Position numbers and translations under genes: made by a program | The notes under the pieces: model-generated | What the model was told of the DNA's origin: nothing | Database searches by the model: none | What the model saw: the letters and a program-made list of their open reading frames with translations, nothing else | Shown: in pieces, positions 9,331-18,476 of the stretch | How positions within the stretch are numbered: the stretch's first letter is position 1 | How the letters are laid out: each line of letters opens with the position of its first letter | Source of the DNA: Saprospiraceae bacterium | GTDB taxonomy: Bacteria > Bacteroidota > Bacteroidia > Chitinophagales > Saprospiraceae | Reading direction: 5' to 3' | Length of the DNA stretch: 64,000 nt | Assembly: GCA_030728245.1 (NCBI GenBank) | Contig: JANQZX010000035.1 | Coordinates: 43,291 to 107,290 of the forward strand

Positions 9331-10763
9331 TGAGCAAAACAAAACAAAGGAACCTTAATAATCACACCCTCTTTTATAAATGGGCTGATTATTTTTGTGC
9401 CATGACCGCCTGGGGCCTTTTTTTTGCTTACAGAAAAATGATGATTGAAAAGGAAGAGAACGTTTCAGTCATTTTTCAAGATATTAATTTCTGGTACGGA
9501 CTGATTATTATACCCATTGGCTGGTTTCTGGTGTATTCATTATTTGATCAATATGGCGATATACACAGACATTCCAGGTTAAAAACGCTGTCAAGAACCT
9601 TTTTTCTCTCCTTTTTTGGCGTTTTAATCCTGTTTTTTACCCTTATTCTTGATGATTTTGTTTCTAATTACACCACTTACTATCAATCATTTCTAGCCCT
9701 ATTCAGTTTTCATTTTATACTTACCGTGGTTACTAGAATGGTTTTATTAACAGCAGCATCTCGTCGAATCCGTCAGGGAATGGTGAAATTTAATACCATT
9801 ATTATTGGAGGTAATACAGAAGCGCTGGCTTTATATGAAGAAATAATTGCACAAAAACGTTCCTACGGTTATCATTTTATTGGATTTTTAAGAAGTAACA
9901 AAGAAAAAGTATCTCCATTAGAGGCCAAATTAAAATACCTTGGAAATATAAAAGACTTAGACAGTATTATTCAGGAATATCAAATTGAGGAGGTCATTAT
10001 TGCCGTACAAACGCAGGAACACAATTTATTAAAACAACTTATAACTGCCTTATTTGATTTCAGGCCTATATTACATGTTAAAATTATTCCTGATATGTAT
10101 GATATCATGCTGGGAAGTGTTAAAATGAATCAGGTATTCGGCACGGCCCTTATTGAAATAAATCAGGAAATAATGCCACCCTGGCAAATTGCCTTCAAGC
10201 GGGTCCTGGATATTTTAGTTTCATGTGTTTCTTTACTTCTATTATCGCCGCTCTTTGTATATCTGTCGCTAAAAGTGAAGCAATCATCAGTTGGGCCTAT
10301 ATTTTACAGGCAAGAAAGAATTGGCCTTCAAGGGGTACCGTTTACTATTCTCAAATTCAGATCAATGTATGAAAATGCTGAGGATAGTGGGCCTCAACTT
10401 TCCAAAGATGAAGATAGACGATGCACACCATTTGGGGCTATTATGAGAAAATGGAGGCTCGATGAATTACCTCAGTTCTGGAATGTTCTCATTGGTGAGA
10501 TGAGTTTAGTGGGACCACGCCCTGAGCGAAAATTTTATATCGACAAAATTATGGAGCAGGCACCGCATTACCGTCATCTGCTTAAAGTAAGACCCGGCAT
10601 AACGTCCTGGGGTCAAGTCAAATACGGCTATGCTTCAGACGTGAATCAAATGATCCAGCGCCTTAAATATGATATCCTTTATTTGGAAAACAGATCTATT
10701 GCGCTGGATTTTAAAATTATGTTTTACACTTTGGTAGTACTCCTTCAAGGTACGGGTAAGTGA
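9330..10763 (+). CDS. Polyprenyl glycosylphosphotransferase (exopolysaccharide initiation)
   Basis: A 477-residue membrane enzyme of the WbaP/WcaJ type. Four hydrophobic N-terminal segments (about residues 10-145) are followed by a CoA-binding-like nucleotide fold (TIIIGGNTEALALYEE, about 155-170). A transmembrane helix near 285-305 leads into the bacterial sugar-transferase domain. The diagnostic stretches are FKRVLDI, ILKFRSMYENAEDSGPQLS, WRLDELPQFWNVL and GEMSLVGPRPE. The family transfers a sugar-1-phosphate to undecaprenyl phosphate at the inner membrane, the first step of capsule or exopolysaccharide repeat assembly. No other polysaccharide genes are adjacent apart from the coupled lipoprotein upstream. 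Confidence 0.93.
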   Translation: MSKTKQRNLNNHTLFYKWADYFCAMTAWGLFFAYRKMMIEKEENVSVIFQDINFWYGLIIIPIGWFLVYSLFDQYGDIHRHSRLKTLSRTFFLSFFGVLILFFTLILDDFVSNYTTYYQSFLALFSFHFILTVVTRMVLLTAASRRIRQGMVKFNTIIIGGNTEALALYEEIIAQKRSYGYHFIGFLRSNKEKVSPLEAKLKYLGNIKDLDSIIQEYQIEEVIIAVQTQEHNLLKQLITALFDFRPILHVKIIPDMYDIMLGSVKMNQVFGTALIEINQEIMPPWQIAFKRVLDILVSCVSLLLLSPLFVYLSLKVKQSSVGPIFYRQERIGLQGVPFTILKFRSMYENAEDSGPQLSKDEDRRCTPFGAIMRKWRLDELPQFWNVLIGEMSLVGPRPERKFYIDKIMEQAPHYRHLLKVRPGITSWGQVKYGYASDVNQMIQRLKYDILYLENRSIALDFKIMFYTLVVLLQGTGK

Positions 10764-10764
10764 T

Positions 10765-10805
10765 GATTATAAAGAAAAGGCTGCTTTAACCTGATCTTTA
10801 TAATC
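10765..10805. terminator. Inverted repeat at convergent gene ends (EPS transferase / metK)
   Basis: An 11-bp perfect inverted repeat, GATTATAAAGA at 10765-10775 and TCTTTATAATC at 10795-10805, separated by 19 nt. It starts 2 nt after the plus-strand stop and lies almost wholly within the last codons of metK. The two genes are only 3 nt apart, so a shared terminator or convergent stop signal is plausible. No U-tract follows, so a classic intrinsic terminator is not shown. Confidence 0.45.
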
Positions 10806-12032
10806 TAGTTTCTCCCAGGTGAAAAGTTCCACTTCTTTTGTAATTTGTTGACCGGAGCCGTCTTTAAAGGTCAATGTTTTAACCTCGGGAATTCTTCCCA
10901 TGTGACCATACGCTGCTGAGTCACTATAAATAGGATTCCTTAATTTCAATCGTTGTTCAATCGCATAAGGTCGCATATCGAAAATGCTATAAACTATATC
11001 TGCTATTTGAGCATCTGTTTTTGCTACCTTGGCTGTTCCATAAGTATTTATGTAAATATTGGTAGGCTTAGCTACCCCTATCGCATAAGAAACCTGCACT
11101 AAAACCTCTTTACAAACACCCGCAGCCACCAGGTTTTTTGCAATATGTCTGGTAGCATAAGCAGCAGAACGATCCACTTTTGAAGGATCTTTACCACTAA
11201 ATGCACCTCCACCGTGAGCACCTTTGCCACCGTAGGTATCAACAATAATCTTTCTTCCTGTTAAACCTGTGTCTCCATGAGGTCCGCCAATAACGAACTT
11301 ACCTGTAGGATTGACGTGATAGGTAATAGTTTCGGTAAATAAAGCCTGTAATTCAGGTTTTAATTTTGCCTTAACTCTTGGAATAAGTAACTGAATAACA
11401 TCAGATTTAATTTTCTCTAACATTACCTGTTCATTCTCATTAAAATCATCATGTTGGGTAGAGACGACAATGCTATCAATGCGGATAGGTTTATGGTTAT
11501 CATCGTACTCAATGGTAACTTGAGATTTTGCGTCAGGTCTGAGATAATTCATGGCATCGGTTGCCTTCGCCGATTTGCGAATTTCCGCCAGTTCCAATAA
11601 AATTCTGTGTGCTAAATCTAACGCTAGAGGCATATAATGCTCCGTTTCCTCGGTAGCATAACCAAACATCATACCTTGGTCACCCGCGCCCTGATCTTCA
11701 TCTTTCGCTCTTTCGACACCCTGATTTATATCAGGCGATTGCTCATGAATAGCGGAAAGAACGCCACAAGAATTAGATTCAAACATATATTCTGACTTGG
11801 TATAACCAATACGTTTGATAACATCGCGAGCAATTTGTTGAACATCAAGATATGCTTTTGATTTAACCTCACCGGCAAGAATAACCTGACCTGTAGTAAC
11901 TAAGGTTTCACAAGCAACTTTCGATTGAGGGTCAAAAGCAAGAAAATGATCAACAAGTGCATCAGATATTTGGTCGGCCACTTTATCCGGATGACCTTCC
12001 GATACTGATTCTGAAGTGAAAAGATAAGCCAT
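10767..12032 (-). CDS. metK: S-adenosylmethionine synthetase
   Basis: A 421-residue enzyme making S-adenosylmethionine from methionine and ATP in the cytoplasm. It begins [21 protein letters not shown], with the family's GHPDK motif, and contains the hallmark glycine-rich [19 protein letters not shown] around residues 275-295. Length agrees with the family (roughly 380-430). It is monocistronic by position: convergent with the EPS transferase and with its own -7 box (TATCTTTG, 12083-12076). The 5' leader is short (about 40 nt), leaving no room for a SAM riboswitch. Confidence 0.97.
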   Translation of the reverse strand: MAYLFTSESVSEGHPDKVADQISDALVDHFLAFDPQSKVACETLVTTGQVILAGEVKSKAYLDVQQIARDVIKRIGYTKSEYMFESNSCGVLSAIHEQSPDINQGVERAKDEDQGAGDQGMMFGYATEETEHYMPLALDLAHRILLELAEIRKSAKATDAMNYLRPDAKSQVTIEYDDNHKPIRIDSIVVSTQHDDFNENEQVMLEKIKSDVIQLLIPRVKAKLKPELQALFTETITYHVNPTGKFVIGGPHGDTGLTGRKIIVDTYGGKGAHGGGAFSGKDPSKVDRSAAYATRHIAKNLVAAGVCKEVLVQVSYAIGVAKPTNIYINTYGTAKVAKTDAQIADIVYSIFDMRPYAIEQRLKLRNPIYSDSAAYGHMGRIPEVKTLTFKDGSGQQITKEVELFTWEKLDYKDQVKAAFSL

Positions 12033-12075
12033 ATTACAGGTTTGTATAAATTTTATAATAGATTAAAAATATAAT

Positions 12076-12083
12076 CAAAGATA
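12076..12083 (-). promoter_or_regulatory. -7 element TATCTTTG of metK
   Basis: Exact TAnnTTTG on the minus strand, 43 nt before the metK ATG. No TTG at -33. Confidence 0.45.
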
Positions 12084-12092
12084 GGAATATAT

Positions 12093-12716
12093 TTATTTAA
12101 TGTTACAGGTAAAGAAAGATTCCCATCCTTCATTTGTCAACATTTTCCCTTCTAATTTATCACCAATGGCCACAGGTCCAACTCCTGCTGGGGTACCAGT
12201 GTAAATAAAATCACCCATTTGGAGCTTAAAATATTTTGACACGTAAACAATTAAGGTCTCGAAAGAAAAAATACAATCAGCCGTATTACCTTGTTGTACT
12301 AATTCCTCATTTTTCAGCAACTGGAATTCAAAAGCAGCGGAATTTGGGAATGCAGAAAGTGGCTTAAAGTTACCTAGCACGGCTGAATGGTCAAACGCTT
12401 TGGCAATTTCCCAAGGCAATCCTTTCGCTTTTTGTTTAGCCTGAATATCCCGGGCTGTAAAATCGATACCCAACCCAATTTCCTCAATATAATCAGAAGC
12501 AAATTGAGGTTCAATGTGCCTTCCATTTTTACCGATTTTAATAACCACCTCTACCTCATAGTGCAAATCATTTGTAAAAGAAGGATAATAAAGAGGCTTA
12601 TTGTTTATTAATAAAGCGGTTGGTGGCTTCATAAAAACAATAGGCTCATCAGGAACTGCATTTTGAAGTTCCTTGGCATGAGCACCATAATTACGTCCGA
12701 TACAAATAATTTTCAT
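12093..12716 (-). CDS. Fumarylacetoacetate hydrolase family protein
   Basis: A 207-residue single-domain FAH-fold protein. It starts MKIICIGRNYGAHAKEL, a typical opening for this family, and carries the metal-binding acidic pattern YEVEVVIKIG and GIDFTARD, then TGTPAGVGP near the C-terminus. Members hydrolyse or decarboxylate oxo-acids such as acylpyruvates or oxaloacetate; the exact substrate is not evident. It is the last gene of the run DUF177-rpmF-ridA-trpS-FAH, only 10 nt after trpS. Confidence 0.9.
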   Translation of the reverse strand: MKIICIGRNYGAHAKELQNAVPDEPIVFMKPPTALLINNKPLYYPSFTNDLHYEVEVVIKIGKNGRHIEPQFASDYIEEIGLGIDFTARDIQAKQKAKGLPWEIAKAFDHSAVLGNFKPLSAFPNSAAFEFQLLKNEELVQQGNTADCIFSFETLIVYVSKYFKLQMGDFIYTGTPAGVGPVAIGDKLEGKMLTNEGWESFFTCNIK

Positions 12717-12726
12717 GATTGTAGAG

Positions 12727-13737
12727 TTACATTTTAATGTTCATAAGTCCCGCTAAGGATTTTACTTCATTCATTGTCTTCTGAGCCACTTTTCTAATCT
12801 CAGCGGAGGAATTTCTAATTATTTCCTTTACTTCCTCTTTATTTTCATCCAATTGTTGTCGACGATCAACCATTGCAACACTTATTTCCGTTAAGGCCTC
12901 TGCAACAGTGTCCTTTAGATGGACATATTTAAGAACACCTGACTGATAATCAGACATTAAGGAATGGTGCTGATTCATTTTATTAGCTGCTTTTAACAGT
13001 TCAAATAAGTTAATCAAACCTTGGGACATTTCTCCGGATGGCGTATCACCCGTATCTGTAACAGCCGATCGAATCTGTTTTTTAATTTTCTCCGGCGTAC
13101 TGAAAACAGGAATATAGTGTTTTTCCCCTGCACTCTTACTCATCTTTTTCATAGGGTCTGCAGGAGACATCACCTTAGGCGTTTCCGTAAATAAAGGCTC
13201 AGGCAATACAAAATATTCTTGTCCGACTTGATTATTAAAACGCTGGGCTATATTTCTGGTAAGTTCCAAATGTTGTTCCTGATCTTTTCCAACAGGGACG
13301 AAATCAGCCTTGTAAATGAGAATGTCAGCGGCCTGCAAAACAGGATAATCTAATAAACCCGCTGAAATAAAACCGTCGGCATTTCCCTCCTCTACTTGCT
13401 GGGTTTTATCTTTGAACTGCGTCATTCGGGTAAGTTGTCCATAAGAAGCAAAACAGTTTAAAATCCAGGATAATTCTGCATGTTCAGGGACGAGAGATTG
13501 TACGAAAAGATTCTCCGTTTTAACTCCAGCAGCTATCAGATTAAATATAAGCTCCCAGGTATTTTCCTGAAGCTGTTTTGGATTGTAGGGCATGGTCATA
13601 GCATGATAATCTACAACGCCATAGAAACAATCATATTTTTGTTGAATATCTACCCAATTTTTTACAGCTCCGAAATAATTTCCGAAGTGCATATCACCCG
13701 TAGGCTGGATACAAGAAAGGACTGTTTTTGTAGCCAC
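12727..13737 (-). CDS. trpS: Tryptophanyl-tRNA synthetase
   Basis: A 336-residue class I aminoacyl-tRNA synthetase that charges tRNA-Trp. The HIGH-equivalent motif is TGDMHFGNYFGA (about residues 13-24) and KMSKSAG (about 198-204) is the second ATP-binding loop. Length fits the bacterial family (about 330-350). It is in the middle of a five-gene run: 42 nt after ridA and 10 nt before the FAH gene. No Trp-rich leader was seen upstream. Confidence 0.97.
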   Translation of the reverse strand: MATKTVLSCIQPTGDMHFGNYFGAVKNWVDIQQKYDCFYGVVDYHAMTMPYNPKQLQENTWELIFNLIAAGVKTENLFVQSLVPEHAELSWILNCFASYGQLTRMTQFKDKTQQVEEGNADGFISAGLLDYPVLQAADILIYKADFVPVGKDQEQHLELTRNIAQRFNNQVGQEYFVLPEPLFTETPKVMSPADPMKKMSKSAGEKHYIPVFSTPEKIKKQIRSAVTDTGDTPSGEMSQGLINLFELLKAANKMNQHHSLMSDYQSGVLKYVHLKDTVAEALTEISVAMVDRRQQLDENKEEVKEIIRNSSAEIRKVAQKTMNEVKSLAGLMNIKM

Positions 13738-13779
13738 AATAAGAATTAAGACAATAAAAAAGAAACGAATAGAAAATTA

Positions 13780-14163
13780 TTATCTACCCGCAATGAGTGA
13801 AATCTCCACATGAACAAAACGCGGTAGCGCTGCGACTTGCACCAATTCTCTGGCGGGAGCCGTTTCTTCTTTAAAATACTTACCATAAACGGCATTTATT
13901 TTTGAGAAATCGTTCATGTTGGTAACAAAAACAGAACATTTAAGCACATTTTCAAAGGTTAATCCTGCGGTGTGCAGAATACCCTCAAGGTTCTTTAACA
14001 CCCTGTCTGTTTCAATTTCAATAGAATCAAGTACTAATTCACCCGTTACCGGATCTAAGGCAATCTGCCCGGACACAAATAAAACATCCCCGTACCAAAC
14101 AGCCTGATTATAAGGACCGATAGGTGCGGGGGCATTTTTACTTGTTACTATAGTTTTACTCAT
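13780..14163 (-). CDS. ridA: RidA family enamine/imine deaminase
   Basis: A 127-residue RidA/YjgF/YER057c protein. Conserved features include APIGPYNQAV near the N-terminus, LFVSGQIALDPVTGELV, and the arginine-containing segment PARELVQVAALPR, whose Arg binds the substrate carboxylate in this family. It hydrolyses reactive 2-aminoacrylate-type enamines formed by PLP enzymes. It follows rpmF by 33 nt and precedes trpS by 42 nt, probably on the same transcript. Confidence 0.95.
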   Translation of the reverse strand: MSKTIVTSKNAPAPIGPYNQAVWYGDVLFVSGQIALDPVTGELVLDSIEIETDRVLKNLEGILHTAGLTFENVLKCSVFVTNMNDFSKINAVYGKYFKEETAPARELVQVAALPRFVHVEISLIAGR

Positions 14164-14196
14164 AGAAACAGATTTTCAATAGGAAGACGCTACTAT

Positions 14197-14391
14197 TTAT
14201 TCTTCTGTCGCAGAAGCACTAAATAAACGACCTCTATAATAAAGATTACCAGTTACATCAGTGTAAGCGCGGTGACGTAGATGGGTTTCTCCTGTTACTG
14301 AACAGGTAGAAAGGGTTGGAATTTCTGCTTTGTAGTGCGTACGACGCTTGTGTTTACGTTGCTTTGAAATTCTACTCTTTGGATGTGCCAT
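14197..14391 (-). CDS. rpmF: 50S ribosomal protein L32
   Basis: A 64-residue basic protein beginning MAHPKSRISKQRKHKRRTHYK, with the usual L32 N-terminus. The zinc-ribbon cysteines of many L32 proteins are absent (a single Cys in TCSVTGETHLRHRAY), so this is a zinc-independent form. It follows the DUF177 gene by 38 nt, the classic DUF177(YceD)-rpmF arrangement. Confidence 0.95.
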   Translation of the reverse strand: MAHPKSRISKQRKHKRRTHYKAEIPTLSTCSVTGETHLRHRAYTDVTGNLYYRGRLFSASATEE

Positions 14392-14429
14392 TTTTCAACG
14401 TTTATCTGTTATCTTAACAATAACAGGAA

Positions 14430-14972
14430 TTAAGAATTTTTTTTATTATCCCAATTTTGAAGTATTTTCCAAGGGGAAAAATTTTCATCTTCAGGAGTTT
14501 CGTCAACTATTCCCTGGGAAAGGATTTTAATCATATCCATATCACAAGGAGGATTTAAATCACTTTCACAGTCATATCTTTTAATTACTGGTATAGCCAG
14601 TAAAATATTTTCATAAATCACAGGAGCCACATTCCATACAGGCGTTTCGGGATGAAGAACGATAACATCTTCGTTTTCAATCTCCTCTGGATGCTCCATT
14701 GATTTTATCAACAACTTATAATCACCTTGCAAAGGTATTTTAATATCAGCTAAACAGCGATCGCAAGGTGCGTGCAACTCAGCATTAAGGTTAAACTGCA
14801 TAATAATCAGCCCAACCCTTTTTTCTAACAATACCCTAACACTTCCAGTGACAACATCATCGGGTGCATTTTCAAAAAAAGGAAGAAAATCACTGCCGAC
14901 GGTGAAATCAAATGTATGTACCCCATCTTTAAGGCCTTTTAGGCGAATATCATAGGGAACTAAATCCTTCAT
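14430..14972 (-). CDS. DUF177 (YceD-like) protein
   Basis: A 180-residue protein of the DUF177/YceD family, recognised by its position directly before rpmF and by the central CDRCLADIKIPLQGDY segment with its CxxC pair (CDRC, about residues 74-77) plus a second Cys-containing segment (CESDLNPPCDMD). YceD homologues are implicated in 23S rRNA accumulation in bacteria and plastids; the mechanism is not readable here. It is the first gene of a five-gene run and has a perfect -7 box (15009-15002) about 30 nt upstream. Confidence 0.9.
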   Translation of the reverse strand: MKDLVPYDIRLKGLKDGVHTFDFTVGSDFLPFFENAPDDVVTGSVRVLLEKRVGLIIMQFNLNAELHAPCDRCLADIKIPLQGDYKLLIKSMEHPEEIENEDVIVLHPETPVWNVAPVIYENILLAIPVIKRYDCESDLNPPCDMDMIKILSQGIVDETPEDENFSPWKILQNWDNKKNS

Positions 14973-15001
14973 GTCAAAAGAACTTTTTTTTAAAACGTGC
15001 G

Positions 15002-15009
15002 CAAATATA
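15002..15009 (-). promoter_or_regulatory. -7 element TATATTTG of the DUF177-rpmF-ridA-trpS-FAH run
   Basis: Exact TAnnTTTG on the minus strand, 29 nt upstream of ATG 14972, in an 87-nt gap. The upstream gene ends at 15060. No TTG at -33. Confidence 0.5.
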
Positions 15010-15059
15010 GGTAAAAAATAGATTCCTTGGATAAATACCTAAAAAAAAAACGGTATAAA

Positions 15060-16043
15060 TCAATTTATTATTACAGCCGTTTTTTCAATCTCGGATCTGA
15101 CTTTATCTAAAATCTCTAATTTTTCAGCTACGGACTTATACTCCTGTTTTACACCGACTTTCGTGAGTGCCCCAACCTTTTCGGTAAACGGAATAAACCC
15201 TGCTTTTTTAATTTTATCTACTACCCTGGCAGCATTATCAGGATTACCGAATACACCAATGGCTATTTTAACGTAAGTCGGTTCTTCGGTAGATTCAGTT
15301 TTCAACGGTTCTGACTTAATGACCGGTTTATCATCCTCTTCGTTCACAGGAAAATCTACCACTTGCGCACTTGTATCCACTGGATCTACCTCGGGATTAA
15401 TACTTTTTTTCTCCTCATTAGTATCGTCATTCCAAGCCTCAAACATTTCTTTAACTTTAACCAACTTTCTTTCCATAAAGGGTGTAGTAACCATAAAATA
15501 AATGCCGGCAGCCAGAGCAACAAAAATGATACTAAAAACAACAAATTTTATCATCGGATTAGACGGTGGTACCGGTGGCATCATATTGCTACCTAGATCT
15601 TTCTGAACCTGAGTGTCCTCGGGTGAAATTTCAACAAATGGCACTTCGGGTAAACCGAAAGAATCATTTTCAAAAACTTTTAATCTGGGTACAAAGGCTA
15701 TTTTATGTTCTACATTATAGTACAATCTGCCCAGGTTGGGTAATTCGACGCTATTGTGTAAATCTAAAGCGTCGTGAATATTTTTAGAAAAAAGCCTGAT
15801 AGCCTCTGAAGCTATAGCATCATCCACTGAAAACCTTCTTTTTACCTCATTATGAAAAAGCGTACTATCTCCGTTTCCGCCGGGTTCAAATACAATGATA
15901 GTATCTGGTGGCAATATTTTTCCATTGATAGAATCTTCTTTAGCGGCAATGTATTTTTCAGAAAAAGTACCTAAACCAGAAACGTATAATCGATGATAGC
16001 TGGAAATTAAAGGTTGGATAATTGGATAAAGATCTAATTGCAT
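15060..16043 (-). CDS. Membrane protein with HU-like (CCDC81-type) and SPOR domains
   Basis: A 327-residue protein with three parts. Residues about 1-140 resemble the paired bacterial HU/CCDC81 domains (LYVSGLGTFSEKY; VELPNLGRLYYN). A single transmembrane helix lies at about 165-187. An acidic, Ser/Pro-containing linker leads to a C-terminal SPOR domain (YVKIAIGVFGNPDNAARVV through KTAVIIN). SPOR domains bind denuded septal peptidoglycan, so the C-terminus is probably periplasmic and the HU-like part cytoplasmic. A link between division site and DNA or cytoplasmic filaments is inference. It is divergent from hemL, and both promoters lie in the gap. Confidence 0.85.
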   Translation of the reverse strand: MQLDLYPIIQPLISSYHRLYVSGLGTFSEKYIAAKEDSINGKILPPDTIIVFEPGGNGDSTLFHNEVKRRFSVDDAIASEAIRLFSKNIHDALDLHNSVELPNLGRLYYNVEHKIAFVPRLKVFENDSFGLPEVPFVEISPEDTQVQKDLGSNMMPPVPPSNPMIKFVVFSIIFVALAAGIYFMVTTPFMERKLVKVKEMFEAWNDDTNEEKKSINPEVDPVDTSAQVVDFPVNEEDDKPVIKSEPLKTESTEEPTYVKIAIGVFGNPDNAARVVDKIKKAGFIPFTEKVGALTKVGVKQEYKSVAEKLEILDKVRSEIEKTAVIIN

Positions 16044-16069
16044 AAATGGTAATTATTTTGTCATGTTTA

Positions 16070-16077
16070 CAAATATA
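16070..16077 (-). promoter_or_regulatory. -7 element TATATTTG of the HU/SPOR gene
   Basis: Exact TAnnTTTG on the minus strand, 26 nt before ATG 16043, about 25 bp from the divergent hemL -7 box. Confidence 0.5.
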
Positions 16078-16101
16078 GTGGAATAACGGTAATTCGTTTC
16101 G

Positions 16102-16109
16102 TAAGTTTG
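16102..16109 (+). promoter_or_regulatory. -7 element TAAGTTTG of hemL
   Basis: Exact TAnnTTTG on the plus strand, 33 nt before ATG 16143. It overlaps the longest possible start at 16107, which is therefore unlikely to be used. Confidence 0.5.
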
Positions 16110-16142
16110 TTTTATAATAACCCTTTTCATCAAATAATTATT

Positions 16143-17459
16143 ATGCAGGAAGCAACCTCATTTCCACGACGAGAAAAATCAGCTGAACTATTTGCCAGAG
16201 CAAAAGCCGTATTTCCAGGCGGGGTGAGTTCCCCTGTCAGGGCTTTTAAGTCGGTAAGTGGACCTCCCCTTTTCATTAAACGGGGAGATGGATGCTATGT
16301 TTGGGACGAAGATGACAGCCGCTATATTGACTTTTGCGCCTCGTGGGGACCGTTAATTTTGGGACACAATAACGAACAAATAAGAGAAAGAATTTTTGAA
16401 GCGGTTGCTTCGGGAACTTCATTTGGCACCCCTACCCTCAATGAGCTGGAACTCGGTGAATTGTTGGTTAAAAACAATCCTTATTTAGAAAAAGTAAGAT
16501 TTGTAAGTTCTGGTACCGAAGCCGTTATGTCTGCCATCAGACTGGCCAGAGGATTTACAGGAAGATCAAAAATTTTAAAATTTGAAGGTTGCTATCATGG
16601 ACACCTGGACTCCCTTCTGGTGAAAGCAGGCTCTGGCTTGGTTACCTTTGGGGAATCAACCTCTGCGGGTATTCCACCGTCTTTCGCCGCTGAAACATTG
16701 GTTATTCCCTTAGATGACCGCGCCGCACTGGATGAAGCCCTGGATAAATATGGCCAAGAAATTGCCTGTATAATCATAGAGCCTATTCCCGCCAATAATG
16801 GACTTTTACTACAAGATTATTCTTTCCTGAAATATCTTAGACAAAAAGCGACAGAGCATAAGGTACTTCTTCTTTTTGACGAAGTAATTTCCGGATTCAG
16901 AGTACATTTCGCTGGAGCGGCTGGTTACTATGACATTAAACCTGACTTAGTTACCTACGGAAAAATCATTGGCGGTGGTATGCCCGTCGGCGCGTATGGC
17001 GGAAGTAATGAACTTATGGCTTTTATTTCACCCGACGGACCTGTTTATCAAGCGGGAACCCTTTCTGGAAATCCTGTCGCAATGGCCGCCGGACTTGCCG
17101 CTTGCCAACAATTATTGATGCCCAATTTTTATTGTGATCTTGATCATAAAACCAATCATTTAATAAAAAAACTGACAGACCACGCCACAGAAAACAAATA
17201 CAGTGTTACCTTCCCCAAAGTAGGTTCTATATTTTGGATAGCCTTTAGTACAGAGACCATAAAAAAGGCTGATCAAATTGATCCCGCTTCCATGAAATTC
17301 TTCAAACTTTTACATGCCGCCCTCCTTGAAAAAGGAGTCTATATGGGTCCTTCTGGCTATGAAGTAGGATTTGTCAGTTCCGCACATACCATTGAAGTAT
17401 TAGATGAGGCAGCGGAGATAATCAATTGGGCCATGGATAGCGTATTTAGTGACCTTTAA
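16143..17459 (+). CDS. hemL: Glutamate-1-semialdehyde 2,1-aminomutase
   Basis: A 438-residue PLP enzyme that converts glutamate-1-semialdehyde to 5-aminolevulinate in the C5 haem pathway. Early motif FPGGVSSPVRAF, then VSSGTEAVMSAIRLAR and GCYHGHLDS; the catalytic lysine is in TYGKIIGGGMPVGAYGG. Start 16143 (MQEATSFPRRE) is preferred over the longer 16107 start because the latter overlaps the -7 element at 16102-16109. The two-component genes follow 8 nt later on the same strand, so a shared transcript is likely. Confidence 0.96.
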   Translation: MQEATSFPRREKSAELFARAKAVFPGGVSSPVRAFKSVSGPPLFIKRGDGCYVWDEDDSRYIDFCASWGPLILGHNNEQIRERIFEAVASGTSFGTPTLNELELGELLVKNNPYLEKVRFVSSGTEAVMSAIRLARGFTGRSKILKFEGCYHGHLDSLLVKAGSGLVTFGESTSAGIPPSFAAETLVIPLDDRAALDEALDKYGQEIACIIIEPIPANNGLLLQDYSFLKYLRQKATEHKVLLLFDEVISGFRVHFAGAAGYYDIKPDLVTYGKIIGGGMPVGAYGGSNELMAFISPDGPVYQAGTLSGNPVAMAAGLAACQQLLMPNFYCDLDHKTNHLIKKLTDHATENKYSVTFPKVGSIFWIAFSTETIKKADQIDPASMKFFKLLHAALLEKGVYMGPSGYEVGFVSSAHTIEVLDEAAEIINWAMDSVFSDL

Positions 17460-17467
17460 CTCATTTT

Positions 17468-18460
17468 ATGCTAAATAATCAGTTGCGTATCATTTCATAC
17501 TTGGTTATTTTTTACATGCTACTGGCCTTTAGCTGGTGGACGGTTCTTTTGCATACTAAAAACAGAGACGCATTTCTAGCGAAAAATGAACTTCTAAAAC
17601 TAAGCTTAATTGCAAAAAATGAAATAAAAAACGAGGAAGACTTCCTTAAAAATTCCTTTCATATTGAACTCAGAGATGCTTATAAACGCCAGGAATGGAT
17701 GATTCTTGGCGAAGCCTCTGTTTTTGTGTTAAGCCTGCTCATTGGTATCGTTTTTATAAACAGAGGTTACCATAAAGAGATTCTCGCTGCTAAACAAAGT
17801 AGTAATTTCCTGTTATCCATTACCCACGAGTTGAAATCTCCTATTGCTTCCATAAGATTAGGATTTGAAACGCTGCAACGAAAAAAATTATCGGAGGAAC
17901 AGTCGCATGTTTTACTTAAAAATGGAATAAATGATACTGATAGATTAAATAATCTGGTTTCCGATCTTCTTCTCTCCGCCAGATTAGAATCGACATATCA
18001 GCTAAATACAGAATTGTTTTCCTTAGAAATTTTAATAGATGAGTGTGTTCAACTCTTAAAACAAAAATTTCCCTATGCTATCATAAAAGTTAATTTAATA
18101 CAGGAAATCCCTGAGATACTGGCTGATTATTCAGCTATTCGTTCCGTAATCATTAACTTACTTGAAAATGCTGTAAAATATAGTGACAGTGTCCCTGAAA
18201 TAAATATTGAGTTGACTTCAAACAATGAGCGGTGTAATATAGAAATTTCTGATAAGGGAATCGGGATAGATCAAAGTGAGAGAAAGAAGATATTTGAAAA
18301 ATTTTATCGCGTTGGAAATGAGGATCAAAGAAAAACAAAAGGAACTGGATTGGGTTTATACATTGTAGATCAAATAGTAAGGGCCCATAACGGATCCATA
18401 ACCGTTTCTTCAAATCAGCCAAAGGGAACTATTTTCAATGTTTTCTTACCTTTTAATTAA
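17468..18460 (+). CDS. Sensor histidine kinase
   Basis: A 330-residue membrane kinase. Two transmembrane helices (about residues 9-30 and 78-98) bracket a short extracytoplasmic segment of about 45 residues with no recognised ligand domain. The H-box is SITHELKSPIASIRLG, the N-box NLLENAVKYS, and the ATP-lid glycine boxes are SDKGIGID and GTGLGLYIV. It should autophosphorylate on the His of THELKSP and pass phosphate to the response regulator 16 nt downstream. The stimulus is unknown. It follows hemL closely. Confidence 0.95.
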   Translation: MLNNQLRIISYLVIFYMLLAFSWWTVLLHTKNRDAFLAKNELLKLSLIAKNEIKNEEDFLKNSFHIELRDAYKRQEWMILGEASVFVLSLLIGIVFINRGYHKEILAAKQSSNFLLSITHELKSPIASIRLGFETLQRKKLSEEQSHVLLKNGINDTDRLNNLVSDLLLSARLESTYQLNTELFSLEILIDECVQLLKQKFPYAIIKVNLIQEIPEILADYSAIRSVIINLLENAVKYSDSVPEINIELTSNNERCNIEISDKGIGIDQSERKKIFEKFYRVGNEDQRKTKGTGLGLYIVDQIVRAHNGSITVSSNQPKGTIFNVFLPFN

Positions 18461-18476
18461 TAAAACCCTGATCAAA

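Noticed and set aside
12033..12092. SAM riboswitch before metK
   Set aside because: Only about 40 nt of leader is available and no suitable stems are seen.
16107..16142. Longer hemL start at 16107
   Set aside because: It overlaps the -7 element TAAGTTTG and adds a segment not seen in the family.
18438..18476. Longer response-regulator start at 18438
   Set aside because: It lies within the kinase gene and the family begins at MRILLVEDEE.
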